This document shows positions 16,551 through 26,396 of a stretch of DNA of 64,000 nt, piece by piece. A program made the position numbers and the translations under genes. The stretch is from FEN-1073 sp963780865 (lineage in GTDB: Bacteria > Chloroflexota > Anaerolineae > Anaerolineales > RBG-16-64-43): positions 62,001 to 126,000 of the forward strand of contig CAWADT010000013.1 in the NCBI GenBank assembly GCA_963780865.1. Direction: 5' to 3'. The number at the start of each line of letters is the position of its first letter. Position 1 is the first letter of the stretch. The notes under the pieces are model-generated. The model searched no databases and was not told where the DNA came from. It worked only from the letters and a program-made list of their open reading frames with translations.

Positions 16551-18667
16551 ATGGATCCTAACCGAAATATCATCGAGGATGTTTTGGACCCCTTCGGAAC
16601 GCTTCGCGTCGTAGGCCTTCGATCCGCTGCTTGGTATGCGCTATATCGGATGGAAAGGTTGAGCGGTATTTCCCGGCGGCGAACTTCTCTGCGCACCTGG
16701 GATGAAATCATTCACCGATTGCCTCCCGCAGCACTCGAATGGACCCCACCCGGCAAGCCCGCCTTTTTATTCGACGATCCGCGAATGCTGGGAACGGTTA
16801 TCCGGAGGACAGTTCCGAACGCCGAATCCACTTTTATTTCGGAACTGGAGAACATCCAAAAAGGGTCTTTTTGTTTGTGGGAGGATGCCCGCCACGAACT
16901 TGGTTTTCCGCCGGAATGGAATCGCAATCCGCTCACCGGCCGGAGCGATTCCGCCGCTCGGCATTGGACGGAAACAAACGAGTCGGCCACCGGCGACGTA
17001 AAAGGCGTGTGGGAACTCTCCCGGTTCAGCGTGGCGTTCCGTCTCGCGCGCGGGTATGCCGCCACGGGAGATGAACGCGCAGCGGAAATTTTCTGGCGGT
17101 TGGTGGAATCATGGCTGGACGGCAATCCTCCCAACGCTGGACCGCAATGGGTTTCCTCGCAGGAAGTCGCGCTGCGGGCGATGGCATGGATCTTCGCGTT
17201 GCAAGCATTCGCCCGCTCACCAGCCACTACCGTCGCTCGGAAGGCACGGCTGATCGCGGCGTTGGATTCGCACGGCCGCCGGATTGATGCCACGCTCGCC
17301 TACGCCAAGGCGCAAAACAACAATCATCTGATCTCCGAGGCGGCCGGGTTATTCACCATCGGGCTGATTTTTCCGAAACTGCCTTCTTCGGCGCGCTGGC
17401 AGGCCAAAGGCCGCGCCTTAATGGAATCCACAGTCGGGCAGTTTTTCTCCGACGGCGGGTATATTCAGCATTCGATCAACTACCAGCGTCTGGCGCTGCA
17501 GCTTTATACCTGGGCAATGCGTTTGGCGGAGATCAACGGCTATCCATTTTCACCGGCGATGTATTCCTGCGTCGACCGTTCGCTGGATTGGATCGGCAGG
17601 CTCATCGATCCGGCGACGGGTCGCATGCCGAATTTCGGCCACAATGACGGCGCGCTCTTTCTCCCCTTGAACGATTGCGGATACGAAGACTATCGCCCGT
17701 TGCTTCAGATGCTCACGCTTTGGCGGAAGCGCGCGAGAATTTTGGCGGCGGGTTTGTGGGATGAAGACGCCGTCTGGATGCTGGGGCCGGAGCTCATCGA
17801 GTGCGCCGCCCGGCTTTCCGCCGAGGAAATGGCAGAAACGAAGATTGCGCTGGCCTCGTCCCATGCCGGCTTGTACCTGATTAAGGGAGCGAATCCCGCG
17901 CCGTTATCCGCTGCGCGCGATTTCGTGAGCGCCCGGCGCATGCGGATCAATTACACGTCGATTTATGGTGGCGCGGGGTGAATATCGCCTGCGACGCCGG
18001 ATCCTACCTCTACGGCGGCGAACCTCCCTGGCGGAATTCGATGACCCATACCACGCTTCACAATACAGTCACGGTCGACGGCCTGGATCAGATGAAGCCA
18101 TCCGGTCGTTTCGGCTGGGCATCGCTTGCCCAAGGGCGGTTGGAGTTCCTTGGCCCTGGAAAGTGGCAAGGCACACACGACGGATACAGGTCTCGGGGTG
18201 TCACTCATCGGCGGACGGTGGAGCGGATGGATGAAGATGGTTGGGTCGTAACCGACGATCTGATCGGAAAAGGAGTCCATTCCGTTCGACTGCACTGGCT
18301 GATACCGGACTACCCATGGGAGACGGTGGCGTTAAAACCAGATAGCACGATGGAAGCCGTATTGGTGGAGAAGTTTCCGGGATGGAAGCAGAAAACTATT
18401 GGAGGATGGAAATTCCGTACGCCGGCCGGCGATTATTCTTTACATATCTTCTCGGACCTCAAGACACAATGGAATATATATCGTGCCGGCGAATTGGTCT
18501 CCGGTAAACCGGAGGAACAGGAAACGATCCCTGCCGAGATCCGCGGCTGGCGTTCTCTGCGTTATGCAAGAAAATTGCCTGCGCTTTCGATCGCGGGAGT
18601 GATTGCGGCTAAACTGCCGGTCCGTTTTGTCAGCGTCTGGGTTCCCTCCAATGCTGACCCGGCATGA
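16551..18667 (+). pseudogene. heparinase II/III-like polysaccharide lyase, split by a frameshift
   Basis: The N-terminal frame (16551-17981, 476 residues) is an alpha/alpha toroid with YAKAQNNNHLISEAAGLFTIGLIF and FFSDGGYIQHSINYQRLALQ; the C-terminal frame (ending 18667) is the beta-sandwich heparinase II/III domain. At about 17898-17902 the family sequence changes frame: the other frame reads AVIRCARFRERPAHADQLHV then DLWWRGVNIACDAGSYLYGG, with the HADQLH histidine typical of the family. One missing base joins the two halves into a protein of about 705 residues. Read as it stands, the upstream frame stops at 17981 with unrelated residues. It may be a real mutation or an assembly error. An intact product would cleave or trim uronate-containing polysaccharide, which fits the ManNAcA genes upstream. 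Confidence 0.8.
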
Positions 18668-18796
18668 TATTGAATTGATAGACCCCTCATAGCGAAAACC
18701 CTGACGTGGCGCGCCAAGCCGGCTCCCGGCGTACCGGCGGAAAAAGGGAACTTGGAATTAATTTGTATCTTTTTGCGTCAATGCGGTAAGGAAATA

Positions 18797-19105
18797 CTAC
18801 TCCATTTTCCGCCATCCATATTTTGAGAGGGGGATGCTTCCAGCGTTCGTGAATTCCACGCCCTCGGATTCCAGTAATTTTCGTTGGATGGTATACCCTT
18901 CCCCTCCCAAACTGATCTTCCCGCCGGCGCCAACCACCCGGTGCCAGGGGACGCGTTTCTCCGGGGTCAGGGCATGCAAGGCGTACCCAACCAGACGCGC
19001 ATTTGGTCCCAGCCCGGCCAGCTTCGCAATCTGACCATACGTCGCCACCTTGCCGCGCGGGATCTTGCGGATTGTGGAATAAATCTTCTCGTATAATTCG
19101 CTCAT
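18797..19105 (-). CDS. alkyltransferase-like DNA-repair protein (ATL, MGMT family)
   Basis: The ATG at 19103-19105 starts MSELYEKIYSTIRKIPRGKV, the usual beginning of this family; the open frame upstream is unlikely to be coding. The 102-residue product has the helix-turn-helix/DNA-binding segment VATYGQIAKLAGLGPNARLV and ends in a basic tail. The active-site motif reads PWHRVV where methyltransferases have PCHRV: the alkyl-acceptor cysteine is tryptophan. ATL proteins bind O6-alkylguanine and flag it for nucleotide-excision repair without transferring the alkyl group. It is a lone gene between the heparinase and rocD. Confidence 0.88.
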   Translation of the reverse strand: MSELYEKIYSTIRKIPRGKVATYGQIAKLAGLGPNARLVGYALHALTPEKRVPWHRVVGAGGKISLGGEGYTIQRKLLESEGVEFTNAGSIPLSKYGWRKME

Positions 19106-19154
19106 AGTAAATCCACGGAATGTAATGTTTAGTGCGTACGGATAATAGCTCAAA

Positions 19155-19250
19155 AACGCAACGACGCAAAGGCACAAGGGCGCAAGGGGGCTTTAAACTC
19201 TTAAGGTTTTCCTTTTGCCTCCGCGCCCTGGCGTCTTTGCGCTAAAGGAC
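19155..19250. repeat. imperfect inverted repeat rich in CGCAAAG units
   Basis: GACGCAAAGGCACAAGGGCGCAAGG (from 19162) and CCTCCGCGCCCTGGCGTCTTTGCGC (ending about 19244) are imperfectly complementary and flank a short AT-rich centre. It lies in the 253-base gap between the divergent ATL and rocD genes and can form a long hairpin. No gene is seen here. Confidence 0.45.
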
Positions 19251-19358
19251 TTTCCGCTCCGCATTCCGGTGGAGATTAAGATCAAGTAAAATATTTTCAC
19301 ACGATGTCGTATACCGAACCGTCTGCACCCCGAAGAAAATAATAGAAAGTAGGCAGCC

Positions 19359-20561
19359 ATGCAGGCTCGGGATTTCATCCAACTCGAAAACGATTATGGC
19401 GCGATGAACTATAAGCCGCTCGATGTGGTGCTGACGCGCGGGCAAGGGATCTGGGTATGGGACGTGGATGGGAATAAATACATGGATTGCCTGTCCGCCT
19501 ATTCCGCGGTCAACCAGGGCCACTGCCATCCGAAAATCGCCGCGGTGATGAAAGAGCAGGCGGAGAAACTGACGCTTACCTCCCGCGCCTTCCGAAACGA
19601 CCAACTGGGACTTTTCTACAAGGAATTGTGCGAGCTGACCCATTCGCACACGGTCCTCCCAATGAACAGCGGCGCGGAGGCGGTGGAATCGGCCATCAAA
19701 GCGGTTCGAAAATGGGGTTACCGGGAGCGCGGCGTGCCCGAAGGCCGGGCCGAGATCATCGTTTGCGAGAATAATTTTCACGGCCGGACGATCACGATTA
19801 TCGGCTTCAGTTCGGAACCGCAATATCGCGACGGGTACTCGCCTTTCACTCCGGGGTTCACCATCATTCCGTTCGGAGACGCTCACGCATTGGAACAAGC
19901 GATCACGCCGGACACGGTCGCCTTCCTCGTGGAACCAATCCAGGGGGAGGCGGGTATCATCATTCCTCCCGCCGGGTACCTGCGGGAGGTTCGCCGGATC
20001 TGCAATCAACGCGGGATTGCGATGATCACGGACGAAATCCAAACCGGTTTGGGGCGCACGGGCAAGATGCTGGCGGAGGAACATGAAGGCATCGAAGCCG
20101 ACCTGACGTTAATCGGCAAGGCGCTCTCGGGCGGTTTCTACCCGGTTTCGGCGGTGCTATCCAACAAGGAAGTGTTGGGGGTGTTTCAGCCGGGCGATCA
20201 TGGCAGCACCTTCGGCGGCAATCCGATGGCCTGCGCAATCGCCCGGGTGGCCATGCGAGTGCTGGTGGAGGAAGGCATGATCGAAAACGCCGCGAGGATG
20301 GGCGAGTATTTTATGGCAAGCCTGCGCGCGATGAAGAGCCCGCATGTAAAAGAAATCCGCGGGCGCGGATTGATGATCGGTGTGGAGTTGCATCCGGAAG
20401 CCGGCGGCGCGCGCCGTTTCTGCGAGGCGCTCATGGCGCGCGGGCTATTATGCAAAGAAACGCATCGCAACGTGATCCGCTTCGCGCCCCCGCTCATCAT
20501 TCGCAGGGAAGAAATCGATTGGGCGGCGGAGCGGATCGCGCCCGTGTTGGAGCAGGTCTGA
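19359..20561 (+). CDS. rocD: ornithine aminotransferase
   Basis: A 400-residue class III PLP aminotransferase. VWDVDGNKYMDCLSAYSAVNQGHCHPKI and GAEAVESAIKAVRKWGYRERG match ornithine-oxo-acid transaminases. The segment ITDEIQTGLGRTGKM carries the aspartate that contacts the pyridine nitrogen, and LIGKALSGGFYPVSAVLSNKEV the Schiff-base lysine (about residue 255). It moves the delta-amino group of ornithine to 2-oxoglutarate, giving glutamate semialdehyde (a proline precursor) and glutamate. It stands alone here; ornithine carbamoyltransferase is elsewhere in the window (45330-46259), so ornithine can go either way. Confidence 0.93.
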   Translation: MQARDFIQLENDYGAMNYKPLDVVLTRGQGIWVWDVDGNKYMDCLSAYSAVNQGHCHPKIAAVMKEQAEKLTLTSRAFRNDQLGLFYKELCELTHSHTVLPMNSGAEAVESAIKAVRKWGYRERGVPEGRAEIIVCENNFHGRTITIIGFSSEPQYRDGYSPFTPGFTIIPFGDAHALEQAITPDTVAFLVEPIQGEAGIIIPPAGYLREVRRICNQRGIAMITDEIQTGLGRTGKMLAEEHEGIEADLTLIGKALSGGFYPVSAVLSNKEVLGVFQPGDHGSTFGGNPMACAIARVAMRVLVEEGMIENAARMGEYFMASLRAMKSPHVKEIRGRGLMIGVELHPEAGGARRFCEALMARGLLCKETHRNVIRFAPPLIIRREEIDWAAERIAPVLEQV

Positions 20562-20717
20562 GCGATTGGTGAGAGTCGCCGAAGGGGATCGTTTTCCCGG
20601 CTAAACTCTTGGAAATGGAGAAATTCCCTTTTCATTTGGCCAGCTTTTCGCTTATCCTTTCTGGATCAATGCCGTGGATGGTTCACATCAGCTTGAGTTT
20701 CGGATTATAGTTGAGAA

Positions 20718-21422
20718 ATGGCCGAAGCAAAGTCGGAAGGCGCCCCCATCCGGATCCTCATCGCCGACGATCACCGTATCGTGCGCGACGGCCTGCGCTT
20801 GATCCTGGAATCGCAGGAGGAATTCACCCTCGCGGGGGAGGCCGCCGACGGCGAGGAAGCCGTCCTGCTATCCGCCGAGTTGCACCCGGACGTGATTCTG
20901 ATGGACCTCCGCATGCCGCGGATGGACGGCATCACCGCCATCGAAGAGATCCGCAAGCGCGATCCCCGGGCCGGGATCGTCATCCTGACCACCTACAACG
21001 AGGACGATCTGATGGTCCGCGGCCTGCGGGCAGGCGCGCTCGGCTTCCTGCTCAAGGACACCGACCGCGAAACGCTCTTCCGCGTCATCCGCTCCGCGGC
21101 CCGCGGGGAAAGCCTGCTGCAGCCGGAAACACTCGCAAGGGTGCTTTCCCAAGCGGAAGGACCGGGGACCGGGCAGAGCGAGTTTTATCTGTTCGCCGGG
21201 AAGCCGGCGGAGGTTTCAGGCCCCGTGCTTACCGACCGCGAGTTGGAAGTTCTTCACGCCGTCGCTAAGGGCAAGCGCTCCAAGGAAATCGCCCGCGATC
21301 TGGGGATCACCGAGCGGACCGTCAAGGCTCACTTGGCGAGCGTTTACAACAAACTGGGGGTGGATTCGCGCGCGGCGGCGATTGCGATCGCGGCACAACG
21401 CGGCTGGTTGCCGCGCGATTAA
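20718..21422 (+). CDS. NarL/FixJ-family response regulator
   Basis: The 234-residue protein has an N-terminal receiver domain (about 10-130): acidic pair in IRILIADDHRIVRDGLRLIL, phosphorylated Asp in DVILMDLRMPRMDGI (about residue 61), Thr in VILTTYNEDD and Lys in GFLLKDTDRETL. The C-terminal LuxR-type helix-turn-helix (about 170-230) reads LTDRELEVLHAVAKGKRSKEIARDLGITERTVKAHLASVYNKLGV. No histidine kinase is adjacent, so it is an orphan regulator here. The gene lies just upstream of the tandem 11-bp repeats at 21440-21483. Confidence 0.93.
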   Translation: MAEAKSEGAPIRILIADDHRIVRDGLRLILESQEEFTLAGEAADGEEAVLLSAELHPDVILMDLRMPRMDGITAIEEIRKRDPRAGIVILTTYNEDDLMVRGLRAGALGFLLKDTDRETLFRVIRSAARGESLLQPETLARVLSQAEGPGTGQSEFYLFAGKPAEVSGPVLTDRELEVLHAVAKGKRSKEIARDLGITERTVKAHLASVYNKLGVDSRAAAIAIAAQRGWLPRD

Positions 21423-21439
21423 TGGTCTATTACTGGTTA

Positions 21440-21495
21440 TTGTGACAAGACTGTAACCTCCCCGTAACTTCCCTGCAACATCGACCCTCTATGAT
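21440..21495 (+). promoter_or_regulatory. four tandem 11-bp repeats (Pho-box-like operator) with -10 box
   Basis: Four consecutive 11-mers follow one another without spacers: TTGTGACAAGA (21440), CTGTAACCTCC (21451), CCGTAACTTCC (21462) and CTGCAACATCG (21473). The shared core is YTGTRAC. TATGAT at 21490-21495 makes a good -10 box, and there is no -35. Direct 11-bp repeats in place of a -35 are typical of operators for OmpR/PhoB-type activators. It should drive the gene at 21645, leaving a leader of about 140 bases. Confidence 0.6.
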
Positions 21496-21644
21496 GACCA
21501 CAGTAGAAGCGGTGTTCCCTGCGGCGCGACGGTAGCCGTAAACGATACTTCGGCATCCATCCACAGGCAGACCCAATAGACCGATTTTGAATTCAGCGGG
21601 AATTCGAGGAGGTCGGACGCCGTTTCCAGACAGGGAGGGTGCTC

Positions 21645-22193
21645 ATGGAAAGCGAATGGATAACGATGTTTCGTCAAATTCGGCAGCCTGATATTACGGG
21701 GTTTTCCATCACAACGCGCGTCGATCCACTCGTCCTCCCCGAAGAGAAATGTGAGGATCGTTGCGTTGTCGATATCTACCGCGCCGTTCTCCGCGCGTTG
21801 ATCGGAGTACAGTCCATTTCCGGCAGGAAATTTCCCAAACCCTTTTTATTCATCTTATATTCTGGAACGGACTCCGTCGCAGATCCGAACACCCGCTCTA
21901 CCGGTCAGCCGATGCTGACTGACTTCATTCGCCGGGCGATAACTCGTGGGTCCGACAATTTGCCGATGCGAATCGTGTGGATTGAAGCAAGTCACAACAC
22001 TGGGCGCGATCCGGAACGAGAATTCGTCCCGAGCGGGGGAGCCGTCCTTCGCTTTACCGACATCCGGCACAAGCAAAACGGTATCACCCTGGTCGAGGGG
22101 ATCATTCACCGATGGGGGATGGAACCGCGTGAATTTGCACTCGAAGTGGAAAAGAGGGGCGGTTTTTCAATGGTAAAGCATGCCCGTCAATAA
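21645..22193 (+). CDS. hypothetical protein downstream of the Pho-box-like repeats
   Basis: The ATG at 21645 follows GGGAGGG by a few bases and gives about 182 residues with no signal peptide or membrane segment. I do not recognise the family. Features: VDIYRAVLRALIGVQSISG, a central basic/acidic region RIVWIEASHNTGRDPEREF, and ITLVEGIIHRWGMEPREFAL near the C-terminus. Context suggests control by the upstream 11-bp repeats and, with the small frame that overlaps its end, a short transcript ending at the terminator at 22399. Confidence 0.5.
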   Translation: MESEWITMFRQIRQPDITGFSITTRVDPLVLPEEKCEDRCVVDIYRAVLRALIGVQSISGRKFPKPFLFILYSGTDSVADPNTRSTGQPMLTDFIRRAITRGSDNLPMRIVWIEASHNTGRDPEREFVPSGGAVLRFTDIRHKQNGITLVEGIIHRWGMEPREFALEVEKRGGFSMVKHARQ

Positions 22194-22371
22194 AATTGGC
22201 TGGCGAATGAAACAGAAGCTACTCAGCGACCCCAAAGAAATTCCGGCTTGTACATTCTTGATCCTTGATCCGCATGATGGAAAGAATTATGCGAGAAGGG
22301 TTAATGGAGAGACCGGTGTAAAATTTTCTTTCCTCAAAATACCGGTAATGTTGACGGCGAAGAACCGGTAG
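22180..22371 (+). CDS. possible small hypothetical protein (63 residues)
   Basis: An ATG overlaps the end of the preceding gene by 14 bases and gives MPVNKIGWRMKQKLLSDPKE... Its position between that gene and a strong terminator fits a second cistron, but there is no recognisable domain and no clear ribosome-binding site. It could be noise. Confidence 0.25.
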   Translation: MPVNKIGWRMKQKLLSDPKEIPACTFLILDPHDGKNYARRVNGETGVKFSFLKIPVMLTAKNR

Positions 22372-22398
22372 ACAATCCAATCCTATGATCACAAACCC

Positions 22399-22427
22399 GT
22401 CCCGCTTGTGTTGGCGGGACGTTTTTT
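22399..22427 (+). terminator. rho-independent terminator
   Basis: Perfect 7-bp stem GTCCCGC/GCGGGAC with an 8-base loop followed by GTTTTTTATT. It separates the 21645 transcription unit from the glycosyltransferase at 22483. Confidence 0.8.
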
Positions 22428-22482
22428 ATTGTTTGAGCATCCGGGGTACAATCCACTTACATGGCGGAAACCGCCACTTTTT

Positions 22483-23718
22483 ATGCATATTCTCCTTATA
22501 CACCAGGTTTTCGTGCGCCCGGACGATCCGGGCGGGACTCGCCATTATGAGCTGGCGCTGGCGCTAACCCGAGCCGGCCATAAAGTGACCATCCTGGCGA
22601 GCCCGTATTCCTACCAGACCGGATTGCGCGTGACCGAGAAACAGCGCGAGATGCTGGCGCCGGGGCTCGAGGTGATTCGTTGCAGCGTGTGGGGCAGCGT
22701 TCACCGCTCCTTTTTCTGGCGCGCGGTCGGTTTTCTTTCCTTCATGCTCTCGTCGCTTCTCCTGGGGTTGATCCAGCCGAATGTGGATCTGGTCTGGGGC
22801 ACTTCGCCGCCCCTCCCTCAGGTGTCGACGGCCTGGCTGGTGGCGCGGGTAAAGAGGGCGAAGTTCCTGTTCGAAGTGCGTGATTTGTGGCCGGCCTTCC
22901 CCATCCAATTGGGGATATTGCGGAATCCGGTTTGGATTTGGATTTCACTTCAAATGGAAAAATTTCTATATCGGCGGGCGGATTGCCTGGTGGTAAATTC
23001 CCCCGGTTTCATCGACCATCTGGCGTCGCACGGCGCCGACCCGGCAAAAATTCAACTTGTGCGCAACGGGGTCGACCCTGCCATGTTCGATCCGGATTCG
23101 CAGGGGGCGGAGTTCCGCAAAAAAAATAATTTATTGGGCAAGTTCATCGCCCTGTACGCCGGCGCGCACGGCGTGTCCAACGATCTGGATATCCTTTTGG
23201 ATGCGGCCGACCTTCTCCGCGGCGATCCCCGGATCCGATTTCTGTTGGTCGGCGACGGCAAGGAGAAGGCAAACCTGGCGCTGCGGGCGACGGAGATGAA
23301 ACTCGGGAACGTTCTTTTCCTTCCGCCAGTTCCCAAACAGGGGATGCCCGAGGTTCTGGCCGCGGCCGATTGCGGGATCGCCATCCTCAAGCCGATCCCG
23401 CTGTATGGGACAACCTATCCCAACAAAGTTTTCGATTACATGGCGGCAGGACGCCCGGTCGTGCTGGCCATCGACGGCGTCATCCGCAAAGTGGTGGTGG
23501 AGGCTGGCGCCGGGCTGGCCGTGCCTCCTGGAGACCCGCGGGCGGTCGCTGAAGCCATCCGCGCGCTGGCGGACGACCCTGTGCGCGCGCGAGAGATGGG
23601 ACGCCGCGGGCGGATTAGCGTGGAGCGGGATTTCAACCGCAAGGATCAGGCGCGGCAGATGGAAAAAGCGCTTGAAGATTGCGTTCGAAACAACAATTCC
23701 ATTGGGAAGGCTTCATGA
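22483..23718 (+). CDS. WbuB-like GT4 glycosyltransferase
   Basis: The ATG at 22483 starts MHILLIHQVFVRPDDPGGTRHYELALALTRAGHKV, the typical N-terminus of WbuB-type enzymes that add amino-sugars to O-antigen units; the frame is open from 22408. 411 residues. A hydrophobic patch FLSFMLSSLLLGLIQ (about 85-100) is usual for these membrane-associated enzymes. KFLFEVRDLWPAFPIQLGIL and VVNSPGFIDHLASHGAD are family motifs. The GT-B C-domain shows FIALYAGAHGVSNDLDILLDAA, RFLLVGDGKEKANL and GTTYPNKVFDYMAAGRPVVLAIDG. Stop overlaps the next gene's ATG. Confidence 0.88.
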   Translation: MHILLIHQVFVRPDDPGGTRHYELALALTRAGHKVTILASPYSYQTGLRVTEKQREMLAPGLEVIRCSVWGSVHRSFFWRAVGFLSFMLSSLLLGLIQPNVDLVWGTSPPLPQVSTAWLVARVKRAKFLFEVRDLWPAFPIQLGILRNPVWIWISLQMEKFLYRRADCLVVNSPGFIDHLASHGADPAKIQLVRNGVDPAMFDPDSQGAEFRKKNNLLGKFIALYAGAHGVSNDLDILLDAADLLRGDPRIRFLLVGDGKEKANLALRATEMKLGNVLFLPPVPKQGMPEVLAAADCGIAILKPIPLYGTTYPNKVFDYMAAGRPVVLAIDGVIRKVVVEAGAGLAVPPGDPRAVAEAIRALADDPVRAREMGRRGRISVERDFNRKDQARQMEKALEDCVRNNNSIGKAS

Positions 23719-24392
23719 TGAGCGGCATCCGTAAGCGGTTTGTGCGAAAATTCTGGGCTGCGCACAATGATTCGCCCGCCATCCGCCGGGAGATCAGTTG
23801 CCTGTTGAGCGCCCTGGGCAACGGTCGCGGACTCAACGTCGGTTGCGGCGATACCCGCCTCGACCCGCGGATGGTCAACGCGGATCTTGCGGTCACTCCG
23901 GCCGCCAACGTGCTGGCCGATGCGCTCGCGCTTCCTTTTGACAAGGATTGTTTTTCTCTAATCATCTCCCAGGAAACCGTCGAGCACGTTCCCGATCCTT
24001 TCCAAGCCGTGCGCGAAATGGCGCGTGTGCTTGCTCCGGGGGGAACGTTGTATCTGCAGGCGCCGTTCATCATCGGATATCATCCGGGCCCGGAGGATTA
24101 TTGGCGTTTCTCGCGCGCCGGAATGCGGCGGTTGGTCGAACAGGCCGGATTGGAGTGCCGGCGCGTCGAACCGGCGGTCGGATCCGGCACTGGGCTGTAC
24201 CGGATAACCGTGGAATTCTGCGCGGTCGTCATCGCCCGCATCATCCCCGTGTTATATCTTCCCGTCAAAGCCGCCGGTTCGGTATTGTTTTTCCCGCTTG
24301 TTTGGTGGAACCGATTTCTCTCGGCCGGAGCTCAATCCGACCGGATTCCCGGAGGATACTTTGCCGTCGCAATCAAAAAGAAAACCGCATGA
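23715..24392 (+). CDS. SAM-dependent methyltransferase
   Basis: The ATGATG at 23715 overlaps the preceding stop. The 225-residue product has a class I methyltransferase core: motif I GLNVGCGDTRLDPRMVNADLAVTP, LADALALPFDKDCFSLIISQETVEHVPDPFQAVREMARVLAPGGTLYLQAPF, and a C-terminal hydrophobic helix (VVIARIIPVLYLPVKAAGSVLFFPLVWW) that may place it at the membrane. It probably O-methylates a sugar of the glycan; acceptor unknown. The next gene starts inside its last codons. Confidence 0.82.
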   Translation: MMSGIRKRFVRKFWAAHNDSPAIRREISCLLSALGNGRGLNVGCGDTRLDPRMVNADLAVTPAANVLADALALPFDKDCFSLIISQETVEHVPDPFQAVREMARVLAPGGTLYLQAPFIIGYHPGPEDYWRFSRAGMRRLVEQAGLECRRVEPAVGSGTGLYRITVEFCAVVIARIIPVLYLPVKAAGSVLFFPLVWWNRFLSAGAQSDRIPGGYFAVAIKKKTA

Positions 24393-25383
24393 AGTCATCG
24401 TCCTCTTCACCAGCGCGGGCCGGCGGGTGGAACTTCTGCGCGCATTCCAGCGCGCCTACCGCTCGCTCCGGTTGAAGGGGAAGATTCTCGTCACCGATAT
24501 TCAGCCGCTCGCGCCATCCTTCCAAGTGGCCGATTCGGCGTTTCTCGTCCCGCAGATGGACGATCCATCCTACGTGCCCGCGCTGCTGGAAATCGTCCGC
24601 CGCCGGCGGGTAAAACTGATCTTTCCTTTGATCGATCCGGACATCCCCATATTAGCGGCGCATAAGGAGGACTTTGCCGCCGCGGGTGCGACGGTAATGA
24701 CTCCGCCCTTGCCCGGAGCCGAGATTGCGCGCGATAAATGGAAGACCTACCAGATGTACCGGAAACTAGGTATCCCGGCCGCGCGCTCCTGGCTTCCGGA
24801 GGAATTACGCAAAGCCAAGCTGGACTACCCTCTGTTTATCAAGCCCAGACAGGGTAGCGCGGGCAAGGGCGCATTCCGGGTGGAGAACGAGCGCCAGATG
24901 GAATTTTTCCTGACCTACGTGGAGGACCCGATTATCCAGGAATGTCTGCCGGGTCCGGAAATTACCAGCGACGTCTTGTGCAGCGCGGGTGGAGATGTGT
25001 GGGCGGTTGTTTCGCGGGAGCGGATTGAAATCCGCGCCGGAGAAGTGGCCAAGGGAGTGACGGTCTGGGACGAACGCATTGCTCGCTGGTGCGTCGAAGC
25101 GGCGCGGGGCATCCAGGCCGCCGGGCCGATCACGGTCCAGTGCATCTTGCGCGATGGCGAACCGTTCTTCACTGAAATCAACGCGCGTTTCGGGGGAGGG
25201 TGTCCGCTGGGAATCGCGGCCGGTGTAAATTCGCCAAGATGGTACTTGGCCGAGGCGGCGGGCCTACAGCTGAAAATCCCCGCGATGGGAAGTTATCGGC
25301 CGGGTCTTTCGATGACCCGCTATGATGAATCCTTCTTCGTGGAGAAGAAGGAATTGGTTGATAATAAAAAGGGACACGAGTAG
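24361..25383 (+). CDS. ATP-grasp carboxylate-amine ligase-like protein
   Basis: I place the start at TTG 24361, with GGAGG five bases upstream, overlapping the methyltransferase by 32 bases; this gives 340 residues. The N-terminus (VIVLFTSAGRRVELLRAF) is a pre-ATP-grasp Rossmann fold, as in CarB-like enzymes. The ATP-grasp core has YPLFIKPRQGSAGKGAFRV (nucleotide lysines and glycine loop, about 155-173), IIQECLPGPEITSDVLC and FFTEINARFGGGCPLGIAAG (metal-binding Glu/Asn). It joins a carboxylate to a nucleophile at the cost of ATP; substrate unknown. In many surface-glycan loci such a gene is followed by a HAD phosphatase, as here once the disrupted gene is discounted. Confidence 0.78.
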   Translation: MPSQSKRKPHEVIVLFTSAGRRVELLRAFQRAYRSLRLKGKILVTDIQPLAPSFQVADSAFLVPQMDDPSYVPALLEIVRRRRVKLIFPLIDPDIPILAAHKEDFAAAGATVMTPPLPGAEIARDKWKTYQMYRKLGIPAARSWLPEELRKAKLDYPLFIKPRQGSAGKGAFRVENERQMEFFLTYVEDPIIQECLPGPEITSDVLCSAGGDVWAVVSRERIEIRAGEVAKGVTVWDERIARWCVEAARGIQAAGPITVQCILRDGEPFFTEINARFGGGCPLGIAAGVNSPRWYLAEAAGLQLKIPAMGSYRPGLSMTRYDESFFVEKKELVDNKKGHE

Positions 25384-26396
25384 GTTTATTCAAAACGGCG
25401 GATGATTTTCCGAGGATGTTTGAAGGTGCGGCCATCCCGCGGGCTCAACATGGGTGATTGAGAAGATCCATTCCGGCGGGCAAAATTCACAACTTATTCA
25501 GCTGTCCGGTGAAGGTCTGTTCCCGGAGATGGCATTTTCGTGCATGGTGTTTCCGTGCTTTGAGAATCAAGCTCGGCGCTCATCGGCCAATAGCAGCGGC
25601 GGTGGAAAGCCGTCCGCGGTATCGGCTTGTCAGCGGAGAGAGGAACGAGCAAGACAGGTAGATTATCTTGGCCGCAGCCTTGCTTGCCAAAATTCGTCCC
25701 TTCGGGGAAGTATCCCAAACTTCGAATGTTGCAAATGCGTAACCGGCCATCATCAGGGCAAATAAATCATATTTGCTTGGATTAGTCCCATACCGTTTGG
25801 CGCCGTTGCGGATTGACTTGAGGGGCCGGGATTGGAAGCTGTCTTTGTATTTTAGAGCGATATAGGTCCCGTAAGTTTCATATTCAGCGAAACCCGAACC
25901 GAATAATTCTTGGTCGCTGACGGAATTGAGAATCCACTCGAACCAAGGCATCTTGCCCGAAGTTTGGCCTGCGATGTCGTTTATTAATTCTTTCATGCAG
26001 CGTTTATTAACCATAAAATGCTCCGAGACAAACGAGTAATTTACCTGTTGTTCGACGCCCAGTATTTTTCGGATAAGGTCGAAATAAGGTTTATGAATTT
26101 TAGTTTTCGGGTTGACGAAAACTTTTCCGTCCGGACTAATAAAAGTCGTCGGTTGCAGCAATATCGTGTCGCTATCCCATACCAGGTAATGTTCGGCGAT
26201 ATCCGGAAGAAAGGCCATGGACATATTGAGGAACTGCTTGAAATACCAGCCGGCCCGATCCGACCATTCAATTCTTCGTTGGAAATACTGTTTGAGATCG
26301 CTGAAAAACCACATTCGACCGGAGCTAAAGCTCCGTTCTAGCAACTGCGCCCGGCTCAAGCCGGGCTTTAAAGCAACTGTGCTTAAAGTCAACAGA

